Positions 1-8,644 of a DNA stretch of 64,000 nt are shown piece after piece. The notes beneath the pieces are model-generated. The model saw only the letters and a program-made list of their open reading frames with translations. It searched no databases and had not been told where the DNA came from. Origin of the DNA: Bryobacteraceae bacterium (GTDB lineage: Bacteria; Acidobacteriota; Terriglobia; Bryobacterales; Bryobacteraceae); contig JASHNT010000131.1 in assembly GCA_030041495.1 (NCBI GenBank), positions 1-64,000 of the forward strand, given 5' to 3'. Each line of letters begins with the position of its first letter. The stretch's first letter is position 1. Made by a program: the position numbers and the translations under genes.

Positions 1-178
1 GCAAGCCCCGGGCGGCTCATGACAAGGTCGTGGACGCGATTTTGACGATTTTGGCTGTCCTGAAGGCCGTCGAAGGCACTTTCACAGCCCCGCGGCCAAC
101 TCTTTATCGCAAGCTTCGATTTTCCCGCCGTTCAGATCGACCCCACTTGCATTTCTCGGCTGGCCGAAAACGCCCGGT
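1..178. other. Left-edge stretch without a recognised gene
   Basis: A plus-strand frame is open from base 3 to a TAG at 179-181, but its translation has no motif I recognise and it lacks the look of a conserved C-terminus. It may be the tail of a gene that starts outside the window, or noncoding. Nothing else is seen here. Confidence 0.3.
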
Positions 179-322
179 TTAGGCACGGGCTGCTAAAGAC
201 CGCGTCTTGGGTTTTGCCATCTTCCCTAGGAATTGCTCGCGGGTCATCCCGGCAACATAGCTGCGGATCGTTTCCACGGATCGCAGGATGTCGAGCAGGT
301 GGGCGACCTGCCTAGGCGGCAA
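179..322 (-). pseudogene. Truncated HepT-like HEPN (DUF86) toxin
   Basis: The frame starts at TTG 322 with MPPRQVAHLLDILRS, the typical beginning of HepT/DUF86 proteins, continues with SYVAGMTREQFL, and stops after only 47 residues. Full HEPN toxins of this family have about 110-120 residues and carry the RX4-6H RNase motif in the second half, which is absent here. It overlaps the 3' end of the MNT gene on the same strand, as expected for a MntA-HepT pair. In characterised pairs HepT is an RNase toxin that MntA silences by AMPylation. I infer that this copy is non-toxic because its catalytic half is lost. Confidence 0.6.
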
Positions 323-582
323 ATTTCACGCGCCGATTCGAGGATGGATTTGCGGCGAGTGGGATTTGGATCCTGGTGGACGGAACGGCGGGTAAGCAGG
401 TCTATTTTGCAGCCGAGAATGCGCTCGAGCTCTTGCTGAAGCTGGAAAAAATCCCAACCCAGGCGGGTTCCCGGTTCAAACGTAATGAGCAAGTCGACAT
501 CACTGCCGGGCTTTGCTTCCCCTCGGGCGATAGAACCGAAAACCTCCAGGCGGGCAACATGATGCCGCTGGCAAAAGGGCAC
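244..582 (-). CDS. MntA-like nucleotidyltransferase antitoxin
   Basis: This is a small protein of 112 residues with the minimal nucleotidyltransferase signature: FGSIARGEAKPGSDVDLLI at residues 15-33 holds the GSxxRG and DxD metal-binding motif. It belongs to the MNT family that pairs with HEPN toxins and AMPylates them. GTG 582 is the first usable start codon after an in-frame stop, but homologous sequence (SQLEAAVVPF) seems to extend upstream without any start codon, so the N-terminus may be damaged. The last 26 residues or so run out of frame through the downstream hepT remnant, which suggests that the original stop was lost. The pair looks like a decaying toxin-antitoxin module. Confidence 0.6.
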   Translation of the reverse strand: MPFCQRHHVARLEVFGSIARGEAKPGSDVDLLITFEPGTRLGWDFFQLQQELERILGCKIDLLTRRSVHQDPNPTRRKSILESAREICRLGRSPTCSTSCDPWKRSAAMLPG

Positions 583-697
583 AACTGCCGCTTCGAGTTG
601 GCTGAGAGAAGCGAAGTGCGTGACACGGTTGCGATGGCCACTCTGCTACCAACATAACCCACACTCGGCCACGACGCAGAGCGGCGCCACTCCAGCG

Positions 698-1633
698 CTA
701 CGGAAGATACACGCGCTCCGGAGCCGTGATTTTAACGCCCGGCAACTCGCTGCGGACTTTCACCGCTTGCAAGCCCCTGCCATGCAAGCCGGCGACCGTG
801 ATCCGGTACTGATTCGACAGGCGGGCTTGGAGATCGCCCAGGAAGGGAGCGATGGTCACCGGATCGGTGAAGTCTTCGAAGTAAGCGTAACCGCCGGTTT
901 GTTCGGCCATGATCGATAGACGGGACTGGGCAAAGTCCATCGTCCAAGCGCCCTGGCCACCGCCGCCGGCTCCGCGAAGATAGATGGCATAAACCGCAAC
1001 GCCTTGCTTCGCGGCGTCGAGGATGGCGGCGTCAACATACGGGTCATCGATCATGGAATTGTCGAAGTAGCGGTCGACGCCATCGGTCAGCATCAACACC
1101 ACGCGGCGTGGAGCGGGTTTCTTGGATGGCCAGTGCTGCACGAGCTCCGAGAGCGCAAAGTACGGGCTGCCGTTCGAGCCGGGAACGGACAGGGGTACGT
1201 GCAGGGAATTGGCTGCTGCTTCGTGATTGAGAGTAAAGGGCTGGACCAGCGGCCCCATACCGTTGCGCATGTATCCGACCGCGACCTCCGCCGTGGGCGG
1301 GAGACCTTTGAGGAATGACCGCAGGGCCGAAAAGTGAAGCGTGAGGCTGGCAGAGCGCGTCGAATCATCCAGCAAAATGACCATTTGCATGTCCGACCTG
1401 TCCCCGGTGAGCGGTTCAACCGAGGTCACCTGCGTGCGAGTATCTCCTTGAAGAACCGCGAGAGCCGACGGGGTGAGAGGCTCGACCGGGCTCTTGCCGT
1501 GAGCCGGAAGGGCCGTAATGACCATCTGAACCGGGGCCGGCGCGACGTTCAACGTGGCCGCCGCAAACTCTGGATCGATTGCGATCGGGACCAGGGCGGC
1601 CGTTCCCAAAACCAAAAGCCGATGCACATTCAT
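698..1633 (-). CDS. Secreted VWA domain protein
   Basis: A protein of 311 residues when started at ATG 1633, which has a GGAGG Shine-Dalgarno sequence 5 bases upstream; the frame is open further upstream. An N-terminal hydrophobic signal (RLLVLGTAALVPIA) is followed by a beta-rich segment and a von Willebrand A domain beginning at VILLDDSTRS. The MIDAS-like motif is not the canonical DxSxS. LMLTDGVDR and AVYAIYLRGAGGG fit later VWA strands. It resembles the acidobacterial VWFA-related family, of unknown function. It has no clear operon partner: it is divergent from the DUF6644-like pair, and three further VWA genes occur in the window. Confidence 0.75.
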   Translation of the reverse strand: MNVHRLLVLGTAALVPIAIDPEFAAATLNVAPAPVQMVITALPAHGKSPVEPLTPSALAVLQGDTRTQVTSVEPLTGDRSDMQMVILLDDSTRSASLTLHFSALRSFLKGLPPTAEVAVGYMRNGMGPLVQPFTLNHEAAANSLHVPLSVPGSNGSPYFALSELVQHWPSKKPAPRRVVLMLTDGVDRYFDNSMIDDPYVDAAILDAAKQGVAVYAIYLRGAGGGGQGAWTMDFAQSRLSIMAEQTGGYAYFEDFTDPVTIAPFLGDLQARLSNQYRITVAGLHGRGLQAVKVRSELPGVKITAPERVYLP

Positions 1634-1731
1634 ATCGGCCTCCATCTGTTTGATGCGCCGGCGAGCCGGCCGGTTGCTGGAGGGAAGCACGTGATAGACT
1701 GTCTCGTTGACCCAAAAGGGGCCTCCTGTTC

Positions 1732-2184
1732 ATGTTCATCGAAAATCCCCTCAACCAATCTCCCTGGTCCTTCCCGATTCTTGAGTGCATTCACATTGTC
1801 GGCTTCGCGTTTTCGGTTGGCACCATCGCGATTGTCGACTTCAGGCTGCTGGGCCTGGGAATGCGGCATCAGAGCCCCCCGCAGCTTCTGGAGGACACCT
1901 GGATCTGGAGCCTGGTAGGCATTGTCGTGATGATTTTCTCGGGGTTGTTGCTGTTCTCTTCCGATCCCGACATGTACGCTCCGAACCCGGCGTTCAATTT
2001 CAAAATGGTGGTTCTTGCGCTGGCAATCCTGTTCAACTACACCATCCGCCGCAAGACGGCCTCGGCCGAGGTTATGCCGCCGTATGCGAAGATCGTCGGC
2101 GGCACGTCGCTGGCGTTATGGGGCGCGGTGGTATTCGGAGGGATTTTCATCGCTTTTGTGAATGCCGCTCTGTATGTGCGGTGA
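1732..2184 (+). CDS. DUF6644-like membrane protein, A subunit (copy 1)
   Basis: 150 residues with about four transmembrane helices. Landmarks are LECIHIVGF, with a membrane-embedded histidine, GTIAIVDFRLLGL, and SSDPDMYAPNPAFNFKM. The next gene starts 12 bases after this stop and encodes a related, longer protein, so the two probably form a complex. Conserved histidines inside helices hint at heme or metal binding, but that is inference. A homologous pair lies at 15209-16150 on the opposite strand with the gene order reversed in the coordinates but the same in transcription. Confidence 0.7.
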   Translation: MFIENPLNQSPWSFPILECIHIVGFAFSVGTIAIVDFRLLGLGMRHQSPPQLLEDTWIWSLVGIVVMIFSGLLLFSSDPDMYAPNPAFNFKMVVLALAILFNYTIRRKTASAEVMPPYAKIVGGTSLALWGAVVFGGIFIAFVNAALYVR

Positions 2185-2196
2185 CGGGAGACTCGG

Positions 2197-2751
2197 ATGA
2201 TTTTAGCGCTGGCACAGTGGATTCAAGCGACGGTCTTCTTCCGCGACCTTCGCGAATCCTGGTACGTCTATCCGGTGGTGATGTCCACGCATCTGCTCGG
2301 CATCGCGCTGTTCGGTGGCATGGTGCTGCTGACCAACCTGCGGCTGCTGGGACTGGCGATGACCGGGCGCTCGGTTAGCGACGTCATCGGGCAGTTTCGC
2401 GTGGCCAAGCGCGTGGGCCTGATCCTGATCGCCACTTGCGGCATTCTGATGCTGGGGTCGAAGGCGGAGGAATACTACTACAACATCTTGGTGAAGGTGA
2501 AGCTGACGCTGCTGTTGTTGATGTTCGTGCACGGCTGGTATTTCCGGCGCAGCGTGTACTACAACACGGAGGAGATCGACCGCGCGCCGCGGATCCCGAC
2601 GCGCGCGAAGGTAGCCGCGTCGCTATCGCTGCTGATCTGGACCGGCATTGCCTGCGCGGGTCGGGGCATCGGGTATATCGACCCACCGCTCAGCAAACTG
2701 CACGCGCAGCTTTGGCCCGCCCCTGCCAACTCCACTGTCACGCCGAAGTGA
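2197..2751 (+). CDS. DUF6644-like membrane protein, B subunit (copy 1)
   Basis: 184 residues with four or five predicted helices. Conserved landmarks are YVYPVVMSTHLLGIALFGGM, TNLRLLGL, SKAEEYYYN, a helix ending in VHGWYFRRS, and GRGIGYIDPPLSKLHA. They match the 171-residue protein at 15209-15724 nearly motif for motif. It is encoded 12 bases behind its partner and is surely cotranscribed. The histidines in STHLL and VHGW are candidates for ligands. The function is unknown; the family is common in Acidobacteriota by my recollection. Confidence 0.7.
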   Translation: MILALAQWIQATVFFRDLRESWYVYPVVMSTHLLGIALFGGMVLLTNLRLLGLAMTGRSVSDVIGQFRVAKRVGLILIATCGILMLGSKAEEYYYNILVKVKLTLLLLMFVHGWYFRRSVYYNTEEIDRAPRIPTRAKVAASLSLLIWTGIACAGRGIGYIDPPLSKLHAQLWPAPANSTVTPK

Positions 2752-2829
2752 CGGGCGGCTGGCTCAAACCAGACTTTCATCCAAGCGTTATCCAACCGAA
2801 ACCGATTCGCGCGATAGTAGCTCAGAAAC

Positions 2830-3786
2830 GTGAGACGGCTCCTCCTGATGCTTTTGCCGGCCTGCGCGGTGGCGCAATCGAGTCCCGCCGAAGTGCTGAT
2901 TCAGGGCGGACATTGGAAGCGGGCGCGGGCGCTCGAGGAAGTGCGGCTCCGCGAGAATCCGAATGACCCTTTAGCGAACTACCTGCTTTCGCAAATTCGC
3001 AACGCGTTCGGAGAGCAGGAAACGCCGCTGCCTCTGGCGGAGAAGGCCGTCGCGCTGGACGGACGCACAGCCAAGTACCACCGGCAGGTAGCCGAGGTGC
3101 TGGGAGTGATGGCGCAACGCGCCAATGCGTTCCAACAACTGTTCCTGGCGCGACGTTTTCGGAAAGAGATCGATGCCGCGCTGGCACTGAATGGCCGCGA
3201 TCCCCAAGCGCTGCGGGACCTGCTCGAATTCTACCTGGTAGCTCCGGGGATTGTCGGCGGAGATTCTAACAAGGCGCCGGGCTTGGCTGGGGAGATCGCC
3301 AAGATCGAGCCGGCCCTGGGATTCCTTGCTGAGGCGCGCATTGCGGAGTTCCATAAACAGGCCGTGGAGAGGGAGAAACTGCTGCGCGAAGCCGCGGAAG
3401 CGAGGCCGCCGAGCTACGACGCTCGCATGGCGCTGGCGAAATTCTATCTGGAGCCGTCGCATTTCGATGCGGACGATGCAGAGAAGGAAGCGCGCCAGGC
3501 TCTGCAACTGGATGGCACGCGTGTAGGCGCTTACGCAGTGCTGGCGGAGACGTTGGCGCATAGCGGAGCGTGGGCTGAGCTTGACTCCACGCTGACCGCA
3601 GCAGCAGCCGCGGTGCCGGACGATCTCACGCCCTACTATCGCGCCGCGGAGAGACTCGCCGGGGATGGCCGGGAACTGGCGCGAGCGCAACGGTACTTGA
3701 AGATTTACCTGAGCCAGGAGCCGGAGGGCAATGAGCCGACCGCGGCAGACGCCGCGCGGGAACTGGAACACATTCATCAAAAATAA
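2830..3786 (+). CDS. Secreted TPR protein
   Basis: 318 residues from GTG 2830. A short hydrophobic signal ending near CAVAQS is followed by helical repeats of tetratricopeptide type (e.g. DPLANYLLSQIRNAFGEQE, TAKYHRQVAEVLGVMAQR, SYDARMALAKFYL, VGAYAVLAETLAHSGAWAE). No enzymatic motif is visible. It ends 6 bases before the glycosyltransferase gene and is probably cotranscribed with it, so a scaffold role in the envelope is possible but unproven. Confidence 0.7.
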   Translation: MRRLLLMLLPACAVAQSSPAEVLIQGGHWKRARALEEVRLRENPNDPLANYLLSQIRNAFGEQETPLPLAEKAVALDGRTAKYHRQVAEVLGVMAQRANAFQQLFLARRFRKEIDAALALNGRDPQALRDLLEFYLVAPGIVGGDSNKAPGLAGEIAKIEPALGFLAEARIAEFHKQAVEREKLLREAAEARPPSYDARMALAKFYLEPSHFDADDAEKEARQALQLDGTRVGAYAVLAETLAHSGAWAELDSTLTAAAAAVPDDLTPYYRAAERLAGDGRELARAQRYLKIYLSQEPEGNEPTAADAARELEHIHQK

Positions 3787-3792
3787 ACCAAC

Positions 3793-4968
3793 GTGAAATC
3801 GAAAATTGCTCTGATTTATGTCGATTCCGGCGGCGGGCATCGAGCCGCGGCCACCGCCTTGCGGGAAGTGATCCGGGCGCAGCAGCGCCCCTGGCAGGTG
3901 GAGATGCTCTCATTGCAGGACTTGCTCGACTCCATCGACTATGTCCGCAAATCCACCGGCATTCCGTTTCAAGACATTTACAACATCATGTTGCGGCGCG
4001 GCTGGACGCTGGGCACGGCGCAATTGATCGCGCTGATGCACCTGGCCATCCGCGTTTTTCACGGCGCGCAAGTGCGCGTGCTGGAACATCACTGGGCGCG
4101 CCTGCGGCCGGACCTGCTGGTCTCGCTGGTGCCGCACTACAACCGCGCCATAAAGGAGGCGATCGACCGGGTCCTGCCCAGCATGCCCTTTGTCACGGTG
4201 CTCACCGATATTGCCGACTATCCGCCTCACTTCTGGATCGAGAATCAGGATCAATACGTAATCTGCGGCTCAGAACACGCAGTGGGGCAGGCTCGCGAGT
4301 TGGGCATTCCTCAGCAACACGTCTTGCGCAGCTCGGGCATGATTCTGAGCCCGAAGTTTTACGAGCATCTAAATCTGGATCGCTCTGTGGAACGCGTCAA
4401 GCTGGGGCTGGACCCGGAGAGGCCGACGGGCCTGGTGCTGTTCGGAGGCGAGGGGTCGCCGGAGATGGTGAAGATCGCCGCGGCGCTCAATCGCACGGAA
4501 AGCCCGGTGCAACTGATCGCCATCTGCGGCCGGAATGAAACGGTCGCCGGGCAGTTGCGCTCGATGGACCGGCGGATTCCCATGCACGTGGAAGGCTTCA
4601 CGCGCGAGATACCGTATTACATGGAGCTGGCCGACTTTTTCATCGGCAAGCCGGGTCCGGGCAGCATCAGCGAGGCGTTAGCCAAGCGGCTTCCCGTGAT
4701 CGTGCAGCGCAACGTCTGGACCATGGCGCAAGAACGCTACAACGTGGATTGGGTGGAGGAACAGGGCGTAGGGCTGGTTGTGCGCAGCTTCCCGAATGAC
4801 ATCTATCGGGCAGTCGAGACGCTGCTTGCTCCGCAGAACTTCGAGCGCTTTCGCGCGCGCGCCGCGGGCATGCGCAACTCCGCGGTTTACGAAATCCCGG
4901 AATTCCTGGAGAAAATTCTTTCAGCCAGCCTGAGCGAGCGGCGGGCACTGGAAGGTCTGGCGGGATGA
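3793..4968 (+). CDS. MGDG synthase/UgtP-like glycosyltransferase
   Basis: 391 residues from GTG 3793. It has the two-domain GT28 layout. The N-terminal IALIYVDSGGGHRAAATAL is the GGGH acceptor/lipid side of monogalactosyldiacylglycerol synthases and processive diacylglycerol glucosyltransferases. The C-terminal half carries VLFGGEGSPEM and the nucleotide-sugar binding segment FFIGKPGPGSISEAL. It should transfer a sugar from a UDP-sugar onto diacylglycerol or a similar lipid at the inner membrane. The donor and acceptor cannot be read from sequence. The 3' end overlaps the convergent DUF2062 gene by 48 bases. Confidence 0.85.
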   Translation: MKSKIALIYVDSGGGHRAAATALREVIRAQQRPWQVEMLSLQDLLDSIDYVRKSTGIPFQDIYNIMLRRGWTLGTAQLIALMHLAIRVFHGAQVRVLEHHWARLRPDLLVSLVPHYNRAIKEAIDRVLPSMPFVTVLTDIADYPPHFWIENQDQYVICGSEHAVGQARELGIPQQHVLRSSGMILSPKFYEHLNLDRSVERVKLGLDPERPTGLVLFGGEGSPEMVKIAAALNRTESPVQLIAICGRNETVAGQLRSMDRRIPMHVEGFTREIPYYMELADFFIGKPGPGSISEALAKRLPVIVQRNVWTMAQERYNVDWVEEQGVGLVVRSFPNDIYRAVETLLAPQNFERFRARAAGMRNSAVYEIPEFLEKILSASLSERRALEGLAG

Positions 4969-5379
4969 AACCTGGCGGGATGACGCAAGGCGGGATGGCC
5001 GCCGCAGGATCCAGAGAAGCGCGAAATACAGTATCACGCCCAGCGGAACGCCGGCGCTGAACCAACCAGCGATCCCCTGAAGGGCAGAAGCGCCGAGGCC
5101 GGTGAAGAAATTCCCCGCGTGCGGCGAACCAACCAGTCGCGCGCCCAGCCGCACGAACGGCACCAGCATCGCCAGTTGTAAAGGAGTGGCGAGTTGGTTC
5201 ACCAGTTGGACCGCGGGAAAATTCACGCCCAAAATCAAGCTCGCCAAAGCGCACAGCAGGGTGGGGAGTCCGTAGATCGGAAACATGCCCAAGGTCAAGC
5301 CGAGGGCCAGGATCAAAGCAGCCGATTCGGCCGAAAGACCGGAGAGCGAAGCCGCCAGCGTTTTGATCAAGCGCTTCAT
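4921..5379 (-). CDS. DUF2062 membrane protein
   Basis: 152 residues. Landmarks LALGLTLGMFPIYGLPTLL and GVNFPAVQLVNQLATPLQL are typical of DUF2062, a small integral membrane family often found beside lipid or polysaccharide glycosyltransferases. About three hydrophobic helices are visible. Its ATG overlaps the stop of the upstream PHP-like gene (5376-5379), so the two are translationally coupled. The tail overlaps the convergent glycosyltransferase. A role in lipid handling is suggested only by context. Confidence 0.8.
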   Translation of the reverse strand: MKRLIKTLAASLSGLSAESAALILALGLTLGMFPIYGLPTLLCALASLILGVNFPAVQLVNQLATPLQLAMLVPFVRLGARLVGSPHAGNFFTGLGASALQGIAGWFSAGVPLGVILYFALLWILRRPSRLASSRQVSSRQTFQCPPLAQAG

Positions 5380-6467
5380 GGAAGCACCTCGACCTGCCGC
5401 GCGAAGAGGGAGCGGAGCGCACCGCGCACGCTGGAAGCAGCCAGAAGCTGCAAGGTGCCGGTGGCCGGCCGCAGCAAAAGAGGCTCACGATTCTTCCACA
5501 GAGCCGCCAGGGATTGAACGGTTCCGTCCAAGCCGCGATAAAAGAAGCGGTCCATCCAGCGGCGGCGCTGCGGGTATTCCGGGTACTGCCGCAGAACGTC
5601 GCAGGCGGCTTCCAGGACGCGCAGGGTCATCGAATGGCTGTAATGCGGCAGGAACACGACTGAGCTGCGGCCGCCGCGAACCTCGCAGGCGAATTCGGAG
5701 AAAGACGCCGCGTTGGTGAGATTGAGGCACGCTGAGGGCTCGCATCCGTGGCGGTCGCCTCCGGAGATCACGGGGCGAGAATGAGCCTCGGCCAATTTCA
5801 GCGCATCCCGGTTCTCGGCCCATTCGCGCGTGCCGTTCAGCTCGAAAGCGTGCAGCCAGGAGACACACTCGCGCAGGATGCGGTCGAGCGCGATGCGGTG
5901 CAGAGGCTCCTCAACGCCCTCTTCGAGCCAGAAGGGATGATTCAGCACGATCAGCACGTCGGGGATGCGCGCCAGGCTGCTGAGAATCTCCGGCAGGCGA
6001 GATTCTTGAGGCGCGGCCGTGTAGCCGGCCATCGCGGACATCCACGCGCGAGAGGAGCCAGAAGGCAGGTTGTGAACGCCGAGGTGAAAAATGGAACGCT
6101 GGTACGGCACGGTCCATTCCACGGAAACCGGAACTTCCTCATCCAGCGGGGCGGACTGAAGCTGGAGGCCGGCTTCGATATTGTCGTGATCCGTGAGGGA
6201 CACCAGCGGTCGCAACCCGAGACGGGCGATTTGTGCCCGTTCCAACCGGAAGGCGCAAGCGGGGGCGAGCGGCGGCGTAAAGAAGGCGCGCGAAAAATCG
6301 ATACCAGTGGTCAGCCGCGCCGCGCCGGGGATATGGCTCAGGTAGCGCGGCAGAAACCACAAGCATTCCTCGGAATGGAGCGTGTGGCCGTGCAGGCAGA
6401 CTCCGGTGCGTGAATCCGAGGCGCCGCCCACGCTCTGATCCAGGAACGAAACCGTACTGTTGGTCAT
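5376..6467 (-). CDS. PHP-domain-like metal-dependent hydrolase
   Basis: 363 residues from ATG 6467, chosen for the AGGTGG Shine-Dalgarno sequence; a GTG lies 9 bases further upstream. Metal-binding landmarks of the PHP fold are in order: CLHGHTLHS, SLTDHDNIEAG, VLNHPFW and ISGGDRHG. PHP proteins are phosphoesterases using two or three metal ions. The substrate is not apparent, and the protein is longer than simple PHP phosphatases. It forms an operon with the DUF2062 gene through an ATGA overlap. No signal peptide is seen, so it is likely cytoplasmic. Confidence 0.7.
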   Translation of the reverse strand: MTNSTVSFLDQSVGGASDSRTGVCLHGHTLHSEECLWFLPRYLSHIPGAARLTTGIDFSRAFFTPPLAPACAFRLERAQIARLGLRPLVSLTDHDNIEAGLQLQSAPLDEEVPVSVEWTVPYQRSIFHLGVHNLPSGSSRAWMSAMAGYTAAPQESRLPEILSSLARIPDVLIVLNHPFWLEEGVEEPLHRIALDRILRECVSWLHAFELNGTREWAENRDALKLAEAHSRPVISGGDRHGCEPSACLNLTNAASFSEFACEVRGGRSSVVFLPHYSHSMTLRVLEAACDVLRQYPEYPQRRRWMDRFFYRGLDGTVQSLAALWKNREPLLLRPATGTLQLLAASSVRGALRSLFARQVEVLP

Positions 6468-6595
6468 GAATCCCACCTACGGCAAGAATAGGCGGACAGC
6501 GGTTACAGTTCGTTCGCGGAACCATTTTTTCTCGGCTACAAATCAACTTAGGAATGTTTCAAACGTGTACGTCCGGTCGCGCGGCCCCCGGCGCG

Positions 6596-6853
6596 TCAGC
6601 CAGCGGGAGGAGTAAGCCGGAACATGACGAGGATGTCGGTGATCACTTCCACCGCTTGGCCGTGCAGATAGGTGGGACTGTAACGCCAGTGCAAGACGGC
6701 CTTGCGTGCCGCCTCGGCCCGCAGGGGGTTGCCGGAGATTATCTTTGAGCCCGGTAATTTTGCCGTCGCGATCGAGCACCGCGTTCGGATGCACGTTCCC
6801 TGTACGCGCGCTAGCTTCGCCATATCGGGACAGGCCGGCTGGATCAACCGCAC
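6596..6853 (-). pseudogene. Decayed TonB C-terminal domain
   Basis: A TonB-family C-terminal domain is readable, but only by changing frame twice. RLIQPACPDMAKLARVQG and then IISGNPLRAEAARKAVLHWRY, PTYLHGQAVEV and ILVMFRLTPPAG lie in one frame. The intervening strand, NAVLDRDGKITGLK, lies in another. The two shifts lie near 6790 and 6735 and compensate each other, so the first frame stays open. The rest of a TonB-like protein (proline-rich spacer and membrane anchor) is missing upstream. It is probably a relic of a TonB or M56-type energy-transducer gene. An assembly error would explain two nearby indels less easily. Confidence 0.65.
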
Positions 6854-6956
6854 CCACCTTGTCTGCGGCTAAGGACCCGGGAAGCCTCGTCGATAGCGCC
6901 GGACGTTTTGGGATCATGTGAAAAGAGGCTTTCGACGAGAGAGAGGATTTCCTCGG

Positions 6957-8624
6957 ATGAGTTCGAGCGCAAGCAAACTCCATGAACTGGCCGGTAAACC
7001 AGGCCCGCCGGAAGTACTAGTGAATGTCCCGCGCCTGATCGCCGCCTACTACACGGAAAGGCCGGATGCTTCGATCCGAGAACAACGGGTCAGCTTCGGG
7101 ACCTCTGGCCATCGTGGATCGTCACTCCAGTTGAGCTTCAATGAGGCGCACATTCTGGCAGTGACGGAAGCGATCTGCCGCTATCGCGCGGCGCAGGGAG
7201 TGGATGGGCCGCTGTTCATCGGTTTCGATACGCACGCTTTATCCGAGCCGGCGTTCCGCAGCGCCATGGAGGTGCTGGCCGCTCATCAAGTCGCCGTATT
7301 GACAGCCGAGCATGACGAATACACGCCCACCCCTGCCATTTCCCACGCCATCCTTACCTGCAATCGCGGGCGCAAAAGCGGGCTCGCCGACGGAATCGTC
7401 ATCACGCCTTCGCACAACCCTCCGGAGGACGGAGGCTTCAAATACAATCCTCCGCAAGGAGGGCCCGCCAGCACGGAGACGACCTCGGCCGTAGAGGCGC
7501 AAGCCAACGAATTGTTGACGGCGGGTCTCGACGGAGTGAAGCGCGTTGGCTTCGCTCAAGCGCTCCGCGTCTCCACGACGCATCGTCACAATTTTCGCGA
7601 AGCATATGTGGCGGACCTGGCGAACGTGATCGATTTCGAAGCGGTGCGCGCGGCAGGTTTGAAACTTGGCGTTGATCCGCTGGGCGGTGCAGGCGTGCAT
7701 TATTGGGGCGCGATCGCGGAACGCTACGGGCTGAACCTGACTGTCACGAGCCAGGAAGTCGACCCCACGTTCCGTTTCATGACCCTGGATTGGGACGGCC
7801 GCATTCGCATGGACCCTTCTTCGCCCTACGCAATGCGCGCGCTGATCGGACTGAAGGACCGCTTCGACGTCGCGTTGGCTTGCGATACGGATCATGACCG
7901 GCACGGAATTGTCGCTCGCAGCGTGGGCCTGCTTCCGCCGAATCATTACCTGGCGGCGTGCGTTCAGTATCTGTACACGAACCGGCCGCAATGGAGTCCG
8001 CAAGCGGCGGTCGGAAAAACTTTGGTTTCGAGCAGCATGATCGACCGCGTGGCGGCGAAGCTGGGCCGCACCTTGTACGAAGTGCCGGTCGGGTTCAAAT
8101 ATTTTGTAGACGGCTTGCTGGGCGGCGTTTTGGGATTCGGGGGCGAGGAGAGCGCGGGGGCATCTCTGCTGCGGCGGGACGGAACCGTCTGGACCACCGA
8201 TAAAGACGGCATTGCCGCGGCTCTGGTGGCTGCGGAGATGACCGCTCGCACGGGCCGCGATCCGGGCGAGGCTTACGCGGGGCTGGCACGCGAGTTCGGC
8301 GAATCCTCATACCAGAGAATCGACGCTCCCGCGACGCACTCGCAAAAAGCTGCCCTGGCGCGTCTCGCGCCGGAGGCGGTGCATGCTTCTGAGCTGGCTG
8401 GGGATCCGATTCTCCAAATCCTCACCAAGGCTCCGGGCGATGGGCAGCCGATCGGAGGGCTGAAGGTGGTGACAGCCAACGGCTGGTTTGCCGCGCGGCC
8501 GTCCGGGACCGAGGAGATCTACAAAATCTACGCCGAGAGCTTCTGTGGCGAAGCGCATTTGAAACGAATTCAGGAAGAGGCCCGCGGGATTGTCGTGCGG
8601 GCTTTGGAATCGGGCGCAGTTTAA
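6957..8624 (+). CDS. pgm: Phosphoglucomutase
   Basis: 555 residues from ATG 6957, which is preceded by GAGAGAGG; an upstream GTG at 6918 is less likely. It interconverts glucose 1-phosphate and glucose 6-phosphate in the cytoplasm. The four signature loops of the alpha-D-phosphohexomutase superfamily are present: the active-serine loop [16 protein letters not shown], the metal loop CDTDHDRHG, the sugar-specificity loop [11 protein letters not shown], and the phosphate-binding [15 protein letters not shown]. Length and the N-terminal FGTSGHRGS fit the bacterial Pgm type active on glucose. gnd follows 20 bases downstream, giving a glucose-phosphate/pentose-phosphate operon. Confidence 0.93.
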   Translation: MSSSASKLHELAGKPGPPEVLVNVPRLIAAYYTERPDASIREQRVSFGTSGHRGSSLQLSFNEAHILAVTEAICRYRAAQGVDGPLFIGFDTHALSEPAFRSAMEVLAAHQVAVLTAEHDEYTPTPAISHAILTCNRGRKSGLADGIVITPSHNPPEDGGFKYNPPQGGPASTETTSAVEAQANELLTAGLDGVKRVGFAQALRVSTTHRHNFREAYVADLANVIDFEAVRAAGLKLGVDPLGGAGVHYWGAIAERYGLNLTVTSQEVDPTFRFMTLDWDGRIRMDPSSPYAMRALIGLKDRFDVALACDTDHDRHGIVARSVGLLPPNHYLAACVQYLYTNRPQWSPQAAVGKTLVSSSMIDRVAAKLGRTLYEVPVGFKYFVDGLLGGVLGFGGEESAGASLLRRDGTVWTTDKDGIAAALVAAEMTARTGRDPGEAYAGLAREFGESSYQRIDAPATHSQKAALARLAPEAVHASELAGDPILQILTKAPGDGQPIGGLKVVTANGWFAARPSGTEEIYKIYAESFCGEAHLKRIQEEARGIVVRALESGAV

Positions 8625-8644
8625 CGCAAAGGACGGAGGAATTC

